Below are positions 24,790 through 33,000 of a DNA stretch of 64,000 nt, in pieces. The notes beneath the pieces were generated by a model. It made no database searches, was not told where the DNA came from, and saw only the letters and a program-made list of their open reading frames with translations. The stretch is from positions 24,755 through 88,754 of the forward strand of contig DATKZY010000254.1 of assembly GCA_035527715.1 (NCBI GenBank). The letters run 5' to 3'. This stretch comes from DSUN01 sp035527715. Lineage in GTDB: Bacteria; Planctomycetota; PUPC01; DSUN01. Each line of letters starts with the position of its first letter. Positions within the stretch are counted from its first letter, which is position 1. The translations under genes and the position numbers were made by a program.

Positions 24790-25512
24790 ATGCAGCCCGA
24801 GCCGCAGCGCGACAAGAGGGCAACGCGGCATGCGTGGGCCTGCCTGCTCCTCGGCCTCGTGGCGTGGCTCGGCGGCGCCTTCGCCATTGCCGTCTTGGCC
24901 ACCCTCTACTTCTTCCGGCGAGCCAAAATCGCCTTCGGGATTGCGCTGGCCTCTGCCATTCTCTCTTTGCTCGCCCACGCATGCTACGCCTGGGTACTCA
25001 ATGACACGCGGTATATCCGCAACAGGTATGTCAACATGGTCGCCCCTGGGCGGTGGCGCGCCTTGCTTCAGGCTTTCGACTGGTATGCCTTCACGCACGA
25101 CGGACGTCTTCCCGAGGCCTCGCAATGGTGTGACGCTCTCTACCCTACGTGCGTCCGGAACAGAGACTGCTTCCAAGACCCGATGCGCATAGAGGATGCG
25201 CGGGACGCCCAGTTCTTCTACATCGGGGGGCTGATGTGCCTGATGGGCGGCCCGGTGATGCCGAGGTGCACCTGGGGCTTCAATGCGAAGCTGAGCAACG
25301 CCAAGCTGCGGGAACTCCCGCCTGACACCGTACTGTTCTTCGATGCGCGCGGGGGATGGAACCAGCACGGCTGCCCGCCCGATCTCGCCGGCCTCCACTG
25401 GAAACACAGCTCAAGTGACCCGTCCAGGGTCGTCGCGTTGGTGGTGTTCGTCAGTGGCCACCGTGGCGGAGGTACGCGGGAGGAGATCGAGAAGATGAGG
25501 TGGGAGCCATGA
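24790..25512 (+). CDS. Membrane-anchored DUF1559-like protein, degenerate C-terminus (first of a pair)
   Basis: 240 residues with two N-terminal membrane segments (about 15-42 and 46-70) and a soluble domain. The soluble part shares DGRLPEAsqWCDALYP, PRCTWGFNAKLS, LPPDTVLFFDARGGWNQHG with its neighbour. In the neighbour the end resembles the H-X9-DG C-terminus of DUF1559 proteins; here the end reads VVFVSGHRGG, so the motif is decayed. It starts with ATG after AGGAGG. The next gene overlaps by ATGA. Function unknown. Confidence 0.7.
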   Translation: MQPEPQRDKRATRHAWACLLLGLVAWLGGAFAIAVLATLYFFRRAKIAFGIALASAILSLLAHACYAWVLNDTRYIRNRYVNMVAPGRWRALLQAFDWYAFTHDGRLPEASQWCDALYPTCVRNRDCFQDPMRIEDARDAQFFYIGGLMCLMGGPVMPRCTWGFNAKLSNAKLRELPPDTVLFFDARGGWNQHGCPPDLAGLHWKHSSSDPSRVVALVVFVSGHRGGGTREEIEKMRWEP

Positions 25513-26246
25513 CCCCGGCAGGAGTTGACCGGATGCCGCCGGTGCGACGCTGGAAAGCGGCCCTCGTTGGGTGGGGCGCCTTGCTGCTGGGCATCTCGGC
25601 ACCCCTCGGCGGCGCCTTCGCGATCCCGGCGCTCGTCGCGGCCGTGGCAGGGCTGTGGTGGCTGCGGGGAAACCACGAACACGACCTTGCCAGGGGAAGT
25701 CTCAAGTTCGCCTTGGTCCTCGCGTGCTTCTGCCTTGTCTTCTATGCCGTCGTTGACTGGTGGCTCTTTGGCGAAGTTCGGACCAGTGGATTGCGTATGC
25801 GCTGCCGCAACAACATGGGCCAGATATGCAAGGCGCTCACCACGTATGCGATGGAAGGCGATGGGCGTCTGCCTGAAGCAGCCAATTGGTGTGACGCGCT
25901 CTACCCGAAGATGCTTCCGGACCCAAGTTGCTTCCGATGTCCCCAGTTGGCCAGGGATACCTGGAAGCCGAATATCTTCTTCATGGGAGGGCTGAAGCTC
26001 CTGCTCGGCGGCCCGTCGCTGCCTCGATGCACCTACGGCTTCAATGCCAAGCTGAGCGGCGCAAGGCTCAAGGACCTGCCGCCGGACGTGGTCCTCCTCT
26101 TCGAGACGCATGGCGGATGGAACCAGCACGGGGGCGCGTCGGCCGTTGTCCTGCGCCACTACGCGCATACGCAGGTTCTCTTCGCCGACTCGCATAAGGA
26201 GATGCGTACGCTCGAACGGATGACGGAATGGCGGTGGGAACCATGA
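25509..26246 (+). CDS. Membrane-anchored DUF1559-like protein (second of a tandem pair)
   Basis: 245 residues, paralog of the preceding gene. Membrane segments lie at about 17-52 (probably two) and 66-85. The soluble domain begins CRNNMGQICKALTTYAMEGD (99-118), which is like the C.NNLKQIGLAL start of DUF1559 and type II pseudopilin domains. It ends VLFADSHKEM (223-232), like their VLFADGHVE end. It lacks a prepilin signal sequence, unlike the standard family. The role is unknown; such proteins are very numerous in planctomycetes. It overlaps the stop codon of its neighbour (ATGA). Confidence 0.7.
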   Translation: MTPAGVDRMPPVRRWKAALVGWGALLLGISAPLGGAFAIPALVAAVAGLWWLRGNHEHDLARGSLKFALVLACFCLVFYAVVDWWLFGEVRTSGLRMRCRNNMGQICKALTTYAMEGDGRLPEAANWCDALYPKMLPDPSCFRCPQLARDTWKPNIFFMGGLKLLLGGPSLPRCTYGFNAKLSGARLKDLPPDVVLLFETHGGWNQHGGASAVVLRHYAHTQVLFADSHKEMRTLERMTEWRWEP

Positions 26247-26278
26247 CAGTGTCCCAGCCGCTGGGTCGCACGGCAGCC

Positions 26279-26359
26279 CAGTCCCGAAGGGACAACGGGA
26301 TCTAGCCGGCGGCTTCAGCCGCCGGAACGGGGCGAAGAAAGGGCCAGTCCCGAAGGGAC
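26279..26359. repeat. CAGTCCCGAAGGGAC direct repeats flanking a GC hairpin
   Basis: CAGTCCCGAAGGGAC occurs at 26279-26293 and 26345-26359; each is itself a small palindrome (GTCCC-GAA-GGGAC). Between them CCGGCGGC-TTCA-GCCGCCGG (26306-26325) is a perfect 8-bp hairpin. The cluster fills the gap before the PPC-domain gene. Confidence 0.65.
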
Positions 26360-26391
26360 GGCAGAACGAAAGACCCAGGAGGCCAGAACAG

Positions 26392-26844
26392 ATGAAAGCC
26401 GCTGAGGGAACCATCGGCCGCGTGTTCGTGATTCGGCTCGAGGACGGCGACGTCGTGCCGGAGTGCATCGAGCGATTCGCCGAGGAAAAGGGCGTCAAGG
26501 TCGGCCACGTCGTCCTCATCGGCGGCATCGGCGGCGGCCAGGTGGTCGTGGGGCCGAGGCGGTCCGACGCGATGCCGCCCGACCCGATGCTGCTGCCGGT
26601 GGACGGCGCGCACGAGGTCGCCGCCGTGGGCGTCCTCGCCCCAAACGAGGCGGGGAAGCCGGTCCTCCACATTCACGGCGCCCTGGGGCGGTCGGGAGCC
26701 ACCCTCACCGGCTGCCTGCGGCCGGGCGTCACCACCTGGCTCGTCGGCGAGGCCGTCCTCTACGAAATCCTCGGCGCCGCCGCGACCCGCGTGAAGGACG
26801 CGCAGACCGGCTTCAGCCTTCTCCAGCCGGTCGGCGAGGGTTAG
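26392..26844 (+). CDS. PPC (DUF296) domain protein
   Basis: This 150-residue single PPC/DUF296 domain is the fold shared by plant AT-hook proteins and many stand-alone bacterial proteins. Family landmarks are GHVVLIGGIGGGQVVVGP, AHEVAAVGVLAPNE, VLHIHGALGRSG (metal-binding His pair) and CLRPGVTTWLVGEAVLYEI. No AT-hook is present, so DNA binding should not be assumed. ATG at 26392 follows GGAGG. The biological role of bacterial members is not settled. Confidence 0.88.
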   Translation: MKAAEGTIGRVFVIRLEDGDVVPECIERFAEEKGVKVGHVVLIGGIGGGQVVVGPRRSDAMPPDPMLLPVDGAHEVAAVGVLAPNEAGKPVLHIHGALGRSGATLTGCLRPGVTTWLVGEAVLYEILGAAATRVKDAQTGFSLLQPVGEG

Positions 26845-26877
26845 AGCATCCGCCACGATGCCCGGCGGGTGAACACT

Positions 26878-26943
26878 GTAGGCGGGACGTCCCCGTCCCG
26901 CGACCCGGCATCTGGTCTCGCGGGATGGGGACGTCCCGCCTAC
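26878..26943. repeat. 26-bp inverted repeat of the GTAGGCGGGACGTCCCC family
   Basis: Arms at 26878-26903 and 26918-26943 are complementary with one mismatch, across a 14-nt loop. Each arm contains the GGCGGGACGTCCCC core. It lies between the PPC and URO-D genes and has no T-run. Confidence 0.8.
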
Positions 26944-26971
26944 AAGGGGAAGGTGTTGGAGGTCCCCTGCT

Positions 26972-28030
26972 GTGAGCTACAAAGACGGCTGGGCGGCGAT
27001 GAACCTGGAGATGCCGCGCCGCATCCCGCGAAGCGAGTTCGACGCCGAGTGCCACTGGGAACTCGTCAAGGCCGTCACAGGCATCCCCGTGAGCGTCGAG
27101 AGCCCAGGCGACCTGAAGCAGAAGGCCCGCCTGGCCTTCATCCGCGCGTGGAACTACGACGTCGTCTTCGGCTGCCTCATCGGCCACGGCGAACTCGACG
27201 CCTGCCGCACCAACATGGGCCACGCCGTCTACGCCGCCGGCGGCATTGACTATGATGCGGACATCCGCTGCCCGTTCAAGACGCCCGAGGAGGTGCTCGC
27301 CTTCGACCCCTGGGCCGTCTACGGTCCTCGCGACAAGGCGGGGCTGACCCGCCGCTTCAACGAGCACTACCGCCGCCAGTGCGAGGCCCACCCCACCGCC
27401 GTCAACATGACCGGCATCTATGTGTCCTGCATTTCAGGACTTATCGCCATCTTCGGTTGGGACCTACTGCTCACCGCTACGGGCCTCGACCCAGAGGGCT
27501 TCGGCGAGGTGACCAACCGCTACGCCACCTGGGTCCGCCAATACTATGAGGCGCTGGCCGACAGCGAGGCCCCCGTCATCTACAGCCACGACGACATCGT
27601 GTGGACGAGCGGCGCCATCTTCCGCCCCGAGTGGTATCGCCGCTACGTCTTCCCCAACCTGCGCAGGCACTACGAGCCCCTCGTCGCCCGGGGCAAGAAG
27701 ATCATCTTCGTCAGCGATGGCGACTACACGGAGTTCGTGGACGACATCGCGGCGTGCGGCGTGGCCGGCTTCTTCTTCGAGCCGCTCACCGACCTGCGCG
27801 TCCTCGCCGAGCGCTACGGAAAGACGCATGTCCTCATTGGGAATGTAGATACGCGCGTCCTGCTGAGCGGCTCGAAGGTGCGGATCCGGGCGGAGGTCGA
27901 GCGCTGCGTCGCGACCGGGCGAAGCTGCCCCGGCTACTTCATCGGCGTCACCAACATGATCCCCGCCAACACGCCCGTCTGGGCCGCTCTCTACTACAAC
28001 GAGGTCTACGAGCGCCTCAGCCGCCGCTGA
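26972..28030 (+). CDS. Uroporphyrinogen decarboxylase (URO-D) family protein
   Basis: This 352-residue TIM barrel of the URO-D superfamily belongs to the branch rich in cobalamin-dependent methyltransferase-like proteins rather than true HemE. Visible segments are VIYSHDDIVWTSGAIFRPEW, KKIIFVSDGDYTEFVDDIAACG and HVLIGNVDTRVLLSG. The N-terminal substrate-decarboxylation Arg motif of HemE is absent. The start is a GTG at 26972 after TTGGAGG. It runs towards the TPR gene with only 3 bp between the stop codons. Confidence 0.85.
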   Translation: MSYKDGWAAMNLEMPRRIPRSEFDAECHWELVKAVTGIPVSVESPGDLKQKARLAFIRAWNYDVVFGCLIGHGELDACRTNMGHAVYAAGGIDYDADIRCPFKTPEEVLAFDPWAVYGPRDKAGLTRRFNEHYRRQCEAHPTAVNMTGIYVSCISGLIAIFGWDLLLTATGLDPEGFGEVTNRYATWVRQYYEALADSEAPVIYSHDDIVWTSGAIFRPEWYRRYVFPNLRRHYEPLVARGKKIIFVSDGDYTEFVDDIAACGVAGFFFEPLTDLRVLAERYGKTHVLIGNVDTRVLLSGSKVRIRAEVERCVATGRSCPGYFIGVTNMIPANTPVWAALYYNEVYERLSRR

Positions 28031-28033
28031 AGG

Positions 28034-31000
28034 CTACTCATCCTTCTTGGCATCGGGCTTCGGGGCCGGAGCCTTCGCGGGGGGCGGGGCGTCGAGGGAT
28101 TCGAGGAGCTTGCGGGCCTCGGGGATGGATTCGCTGTTGGGGAATTTCTTGATCAGCTCGCCGCCGTAGTAGCGCACGCGCTCGGGGTTGCCAAGCTTGG
28201 CGTGGCACTCCATGACCTTGAGGAGGCTGGCCGCCCGCCACTTCTCGTAGGCGTAGGTGATCTCGACGGCGAGGAACTTCGCAATGGCGTCCTTGGCGTT
28301 GCCGCGCAGCAGGTCGCACTCGCCGAGACCGTACTGGGCGCGGGCGGCGAGGTCGCTCTTGGTGGCCGCGATGACCTTCTTGAAGGCGTCCTCGGCGTCG
28401 GCGTAGGCGCCGAGGTGCTGGCTGGCGAGGCCCACGCCGTAGACGGCGTCGAGCTTCATCTCGCCTTCGGGATACTTCTCCAGCGTGGCCTGGTATTGCT
28501 TGAGGGCGTCGGCCCACTTGCCGAGGGCCTGGTGGCACTGGGCGACCTGGTAGAGGGCGCGCTCCTCGTATTTCGGCTGGGGCTTGGCGTCGAGGGCCTT
28601 GCGGAAGGCGGCCAACGCGTCCTCGTGCTTGCCCTGCCTCTGGAGGAGGGTGCCGGCCATGTAGTGGGCTTCGGCGACGAAGGGGCTGTTCGGGGCCTTC
28701 GCGACGAGTTCGCCGAAGGCAGTGGCGGCCTCCTCGAACTCCTCGGCGTGGTAGCGGCTCCAGGCGAGCTTGTATAGAGACTTGGCCAACTCCTCGCCCT
28801 TCGCTGCTTTGGCGCAGGCTTCGTAGTGGGTGGCCGCCTCGGCGTATTGCTTGGCGTCGAAGGCGTGCTCGCCGAGGAGGAAGTGGGCGCTGGGGGCGAA
28901 GGTGCTCTCGGGGAAGTCCTCGAGCAGGCGGTTGAGGGCGGCGAGCCCGTCGTCGGCCTTGTTGAGCTTGAGATTCGCCCAGGCGAGGTCGTAGAGGGCG
29001 TCGTCGGTGAAGTCAGTCTTGGGGTTCTTGTCGAGGAATGCCTGGAGGGCCTTGGCGGCTTCGTCGAACTGGTCGGCGGCGTAGAGGGCGCTGGCGGCGC
29101 GGTAAGCGGCTTCGACGGCGAGCTTGTGGTTCGGGTAGTCGGTGCCGATCTGAGCGAAGAGCTTGGCCGCCTCGGCTGGCTGCTTCTGCTCCATGCGGAT
29201 GGTGGCGGCGGCGAAGAGGGCCTGGGGGGCCAGATCGCTCTTGGGGTGCTCGGCGGCCACGGCGAGGAAGTCGGCAGCCGCTTTGTCCAGTTGTCCGAGC
29301 TTGCGTTGGCACCAGGCCAGGCCATCGCGGGCGCGGGCGGCCAGCTTGTGGTCGGGCGATTTCTCGAGGAAGGCGGAGAAGTGCTTGAGGGCCTCGTCGT
29401 ATGCCTTGGTCTCGTAGAGGGCCTCGGCGAGGTGGAGCCGGGCCTCGGGCAGGCTGGCGTGGTCGGGGTGTTTCTCGACGAAGGACTTGAGGCGGCTGGC
29501 CGCCTCGGGGAAGCTCTTGCGGTTGAACTCGAGCAGGCCGAGGTCGAGGAGGGCGAGGACGGCGTAAGGGCTGTTGGGGTAATCCTTCAGGCAGCGGGCG
29601 TAGTGCTCGACGGCTTCGTCGGGCTTCTTCCCTTCGTCGGCGATGTGGGCGAGCAGGCAGAGGGCCTCGGGGGCGAGGTCGCTCTTCGGGTGGTCGGCGA
29701 CGAGTTTCGTGAATGCCTTGGCCGCCTCGTCGGGCTCCTTCAGGTTGCGGTGGCACCAGCCGAGGCGGTAGAGAGTCCAGTCGGCCTTGTCGGCGGGCGG
29801 GCCGACCTCGAGGAGTCGGAGGAAGGTGGCCTTGGCGTCGGCATAAGCCTTGTTGGCGAACTGGAAGTCGCCGAGGGCGAAGAGCGTGGGCTTGAAGAGC
29901 GGGTGGTCGGGCTGGTACTTCTTGACGAACTGCTGGGCGGCCTCGATGGCCTCGGGGAGCTTGCCCTGGTCGCGTCGGCAGAAGGCTAGGGCGCTCAGGG
30001 CGTCGGCCGCGATGGGCGAATCGGGGTACTTCTCGACAACGTCGGTGTAGGCTCTCGCCGCCTCGTCGTGGCGCTTGGCGGCGAGGCAGGCCTCGCCGAG
30101 GCTGAACATCACGCGCGGCATGATGTCCTTGAGACTGGGGGCTATGAGCGATTCGGTGAATGCCGCGATGGCCTCGTCGGCCTTCTTGAGCTTCAGGAGC
30201 GCGTGGCCGCGGGCGTAGCGGGCCTTCTCGGCGAGGGCGGCCGCGGGCTTGCCGGCGAGCACCTCGTCGAATGCCTTGAGCGCGCCCTCGGCGTCGCCCG
30301 CGCACAGGAGGCTGTTCCCCGCGTCGTAGAGGGCCTGGGGCTTCTCCGGGCTGTCGGGGAAGCGGGTGACGACCTGCTGGAAGGCTTTGGCGGCCTCGGC
30401 GAACTTCTCCTGCTCGAAGCAGGCGCGGCCGATGCCCAGGAGCGCGTCGTCGCTGAAGTCGCCGGGGAACTCGTCGAGCACCTTGTTGAAGGCGGCGAGG
30501 GCGTCGGCGTAGGCTTCCTGCTCGAGGAGGGCCTCGCCGAGCTTGAGCTGCGACTCGGCGGCGACGGGCGACTTGGGGAACTGGGCGACCACGGCCCCGA
30601 ACGCCTCGGCGGCGCCCTTGGGGTCCTTGAGCTGCATGCGGCACCAGCCGAGCGAGTAGTGGGCGTAGGGGATGTGCTGGTAGTCGGGGTAGCCGGCGAT
30701 GAGCTGGGCATATGCCTTGGCGGCTTCGGCGTATCGCTTGAGCTTGTAGAGGGCCTCGCCCGCGCGGTGGAGGGCGTTGGGGGCGAAGGCGTACTTGGGC
30801 GACTTCGCGGCGAGGTCGAGGAACGCCCTGGCGCCCTCCGCGGGCTTGTCCCGCTTCAGATAGCAGTCGCCGAGCAGGTAGAGGGCCTTGGGCAGGTCCT
30901 CGGTATCGGGGAAGTCCTTGAGCAGGTGGTTGAAGGCGGCGATGGCGGCGTCGTAGCGTTTCACCGCGTGGAGGCACCAGGCCTGGCGATAGAGCGCGAC

Positions 31001-31210
31001 GTCGGCGCTCTTGAAGTCGGGGTGGGCCTTCAGCAGCCGGGCGTAGGTGTCAACGGCCAGGTCGTATTCCTTGCGGGCCATGTAGCCGTTGGCGAGGTTG
31101 AACACCTCGTCGGCCTCGCCGGCGGGAGCGGGGGCCTTGGGCTCCTCGGCCGCTCCCGCCGCAAGGACGAGCAGGAGGAGGGCGAGCACCGTTCGGGTCA
31201 GGGAAGTCAT
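28034..31210 (-). CDS. Giant exported tetratricopeptide-repeat protein
   Basis: 1,058 residues with a cleavable signal peptide (MTSLTRTVLALLLLVLAAGAAEE), then about 27 consecutive TPR units of 34-36 residues. A typical unit has the form A..yp.h......A.y.lg....k..d.A...f..l....P. The composition (Lys/Ala/Glu/Asp rich) and P-x-S-x-hA endings resemble YfiO/YbgF-type periplasmic TPR proteins. There is a charged Ala/Pro/Lys tail. Its likely role is a periplasmic scaffold for protein complexes; the partner is not known. The ATG at 31210 follows GGAAGGA. Confidence 0.93.
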   Translation of the reverse strand: MTSLTRTVLALLLLVLAAGAAEEPKAPAPAGEADEVFNLANGYMARKEYDLAVDTYARLLKAHPDFKSADVALYRQAWCLHAVKRYDAAIAAFNHLLKDFPDTEDLPKALYLLGDCYLKRDKPAEGARAFLDLAAKSPKYAFAPNALHRAGEALYKLKRYAEAAKAYAQLIAGYPDYQHIPYAHYSLGWCRMQLKDPKGAAEAFGAVVAQFPKSPVAAESQLKLGEALLEQEAYADALAAFNKVLDEFPGDFSDDALLGIGRACFEQEKFAEAAKAFQQVVTRFPDSPEKPQALYDAGNSLLCAGDAEGALKAFDEVLAGKPAAALAEKARYARGHALLKLKKADEAIAAFTESLIAPSLKDIMPRVMFSLGEACLAAKRHDEAARAYTDVVEKYPDSPIAADALSALAFCRRDQGKLPEAIEAAQQFVKKYQPDHPLFKPTLFALGDFQFANKAYADAKATFLRLLEVGPPADKADWTLYRLGWCHRNLKEPDEAAKAFTKLVADHPKSDLAPEALCLLAHIADEGKKPDEAVEHYARCLKDYPNSPYAVLALLDLGLLEFNRKSFPEAASRLKSFVEKHPDHASLPEARLHLAEALYETKAYDEALKHFSAFLEKSPDHKLAARARDGLAWCQRKLGQLDKAAADFLAVAAEHPKSDLAPQALFAAATIRMEQKQPAEAAKLFAQIGTDYPNHKLAVEAAYRAASALYAADQFDEAAKALQAFLDKNPKTDFTDDALYDLAWANLKLNKADDGLAALNRLLEDFPESTFAPSAHFLLGEHAFDAKQYAEAATHYEACAKAAKGEELAKSLYKLAWSRYHAEEFEEAATAFGELVAKAPNSPFVAEAHYMAGTLLQRQGKHEDALAAFRKALDAKPQPKYEERALYQVAQCHQALGKWADALKQYQATLEKYPEGEMKLDAVYGVGLASQHLGAYADAEDAFKKVIAATKSDLAARAQYGLGECDLLRGNAKDAIAKFLAVEITYAYEKWRAASLLKVMECHAKLGNPERVRYYGGELIKKFPNSESIPEARKLLESLDAPPPAKAPAPKPDAKKDE

Positions 31211-31718
31211 GGTCCTTCCTTTCGCGTGGGCAGTGGGATGCAGAGTCTTTCATTGGTCAATGTAGCATGGGGACATGGTTGGTTCAACCTCATGAGGGCA
31301 TGCAGGTGTGAAAAGGTGTAATTTCTTGTCGCCCGTCTGGCCCACGCGCCTGTCATTGTTGCCGGTCGAGCGGGTCTGGCGGCCGGCAACAATGGAGGAA
31401 TGGGGGATAGCGAGCGAGGCAGTGGCTCGCCATAAGAAGCTGGCGCTACTGGACATGCGCGTATCCTGGCCCCCCCAGAGCCGGGCCCTCGCGGCCCGAA
31501 AGTGTATGTGTGCGCACCGGCAACAATGGGTGGAACGCCGTATGGGACAGCTATTGGCCGATTCACCATTGTTGACGCCCCTTTCCGGGCCGGCAACAAT
31601 GGAGGCAGCACGTGAGCTTCCCGCAGGGTGGGGAGCTCGCGGGAGGTCGGCGACGAAAGTGGGGTTGCAAACGGCGGGATTTGCCCTATAATTCGCGCCA
31701 TCGCTTTGAGGACGCCCG
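31211..31718. other. 508-bp gene-free stretch with a cluster of CCGGCAACAATG repeats
   Basis: No credible coding sequence is seen on either strand between the TPR gene and the AIR-synthase-like gene. It holds a repeat cluster listed separately. The two flanking genes diverge, so promoters for both should lie here, but none stands out. Confidence 0.7.
31354..31602. repeat. Cluster of CCGGCAACAATG repeats in inverted pairs
   Basis: CCGGCAACAATG occurs on the plus strand at 31383-31394, 31517-31528 and 31590-31601. It occurs inverted at 31354-31365, and as a partial copy (CCATTGTTG) at 31566-31574. The first two form a 12-bp perfect hairpin; the last two form a second hairpin. Both intervening loops are under 20 nt. 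Confidence 0.75.
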
Positions 31719-32753
31719 ATGCCGCTCCCTGTGGGCAAGCTGCCGGCTGCCGCGCTCGCACGCCTCCTGGGCCTGTGCCGGGAGGACGCGCGGGTGCTCG
31801 TGCGCCCCGGGATCGGGCGCGACGCGGCGGCTCTGGCCTTCGGCGACCAGGTGGTCGTCGCCAAGTCGGACCCCATCACGTTCGCCACCGACCGCATCGG
31901 CTGGTACGCGGTGAACATCAATGCGAACGACATCGCGTGCCTGGGCGCCACGCCCCGTTTCTTCCTCGCCACGCTGCTCCTGCCCGAGGGGAAGGCGACC
32001 GAGGAAATGGTGGAAACCATCTTCCGCGACGTTGCGGCCTCGTGCGAGGCCCTGGACGTGACGCTGTGCGGCGGCCACACCGAGGTCACGTACGGCCTGG
32101 ACAGGCCGCTCGTCGTCGGCCACATGCTCGGCGAGGTGGCCCGCGGCCGCCTCGTGACCAACGACCGCAGCCGCGCGGGCGACGACGTGCTGCTCACGAA
32201 AGGCATCGCCATCGAGGGCACGGCCCTCATCGCCCGCGAGAAGGCGGCCGACTTGCGCGGCGCCGTGGATGCCGCGGCGCTCGAGCGAGCGGCCGGCTAC
32301 CTCGACCGCCCCGGCCTGAGCGTGCTCCCCGACGCGGCAGCCGTCTGCCGCGCCGCGCGACCGCACGCGCTCCACGACCCCACGGAGGGCGGGCTGGCCA
32401 CGGGGCTGCACGAGCTGGCCGACGCCGCGCGCCTCGGCATCGAGGTCGAGGCCGAGGCCATCGCCGTCTTCCCCGAAACCCAGGCGCTCTGCCGCCACTA
32501 CCGGCTGAACCCGTTGGGCCTCATCGCCTCGGGCGCGCTCCTCGCCGTGACGGCGCCCGCCGACACGCCGAAGGCGCTCGAGGCCCTCGCCGCCGCGGGC
32601 ATCGCGGCGCGCCGCATCGGCCGCATGGTGCCGCGGGACCAGGGCGTGACCATTCGGCGCGGGGGACAGGTCGAGCCCCTCCCGCGCTTCGATTCCGACG
32701 AGGTGGCTCGGCTGTTCACGGGGTCACATCTTCATTTCGCACTTGGCGGCTAA
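31719..32753 (+). CDS. AIR synthase/HypE-like protein, 3' end formed by a repeat
   Basis: This 344-residue PurM/HypE/ThiL-superfamily protein binds ATP at a dimer interface. GIGRDAAALAFGD and VAKSDPITFATDRIGWYAVNINANDIACLGATP are the family N-terminal motifs; DVTLCGGHTEVT and HDPTEGGLATGLHELA follow. It is closest in pattern to HypE-like proteins, but no hydrogenase genes are near and the HypE C-terminal Cys is missing. The last residues (GSHLHFALGG) are encoded by a palindromic repeat that also supplies the stop codon. The ATG at 31719 follows GAGGA. Confidence 0.85.
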   Translation: MPLPVGKLPAAALARLLGLCREDARVLVRPGIGRDAAALAFGDQVVVAKSDPITFATDRIGWYAVNINANDIACLGATPRFFLATLLLPEGKATEEMVETIFRDVAASCEALDVTLCGGHTEVTYGLDRPLVVGHMLGEVARGRLVTNDRSRAGDDVLLTKGIAIEGTALIAREKAADLRGAVDAAALERAAGYLDRPGLSVLPDAAAVCRAARPHALHDPTEGGLATGLHELADAARLGIEVEAEAIAVFPETQALCRHYRLNPLGLIASGALLAVTAPADTPKALEALAAAGIAARRIGRMVPRDQGVTIRRGGQVEPLPRFDSDEVARLFTGSHLHFALGG

Positions 32754-32776
32754 GTGCCAAATGAAGATGTGACCCC
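32720..32776. repeat. 57-bp palindrome with 25-bp arms (GGGGTCACATCTTCATTT)
   Basis: Arms 32720-32744 and 32752-32776 are complementary with one mismatch, loop 7 nt. The outer design (GGGGTCA...TC-ATTT) is like the ends of the transposase element at 49579-50636. The TAA stop of the AIR-synthase-like gene (32751-32753) lies at the loop. From 32777 to 33000 no other feature was seen. Confidence 0.85.
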
Positions 32777-33000
32777 ACGCCCGCGAAACACGCGAAAGGA
32801 GGACAGGAGAGAGCAAGACCGCGAGGAGGTGAGAGAATCTGTGACCATTCGCAGCCCGCGGCCACGGTCGAGGCGACACGTGGACATCGGGTAACAAACA
32901 GCGAACGCCGAAGGCGCTCGGTGCCTCGCCGTCCGGTGTTTGATATTCGATGACGCGTCCCCCGCTCCCGACCCGCCACGGCAAAGGAGGAGATGCGTCT

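Noticed and set aside
10227..27441. ATTTCAGGACTTAT shared between 10227 and 27429
   Set aside because: A 14-base match is expected by chance several times in 64 kb, and one copy is plain coding sequence.
28826..31321. Large Gly/Glu/Val-rich frames opposite the TPR gene
   Set aside because: Periodic composition mirrors the TPR repeat on the other strand.
31354..31602. CRISPR array
   Set aside because: The 12-bp repeats are in both orientations with uneven spacing, unlike CRISPR repeats.
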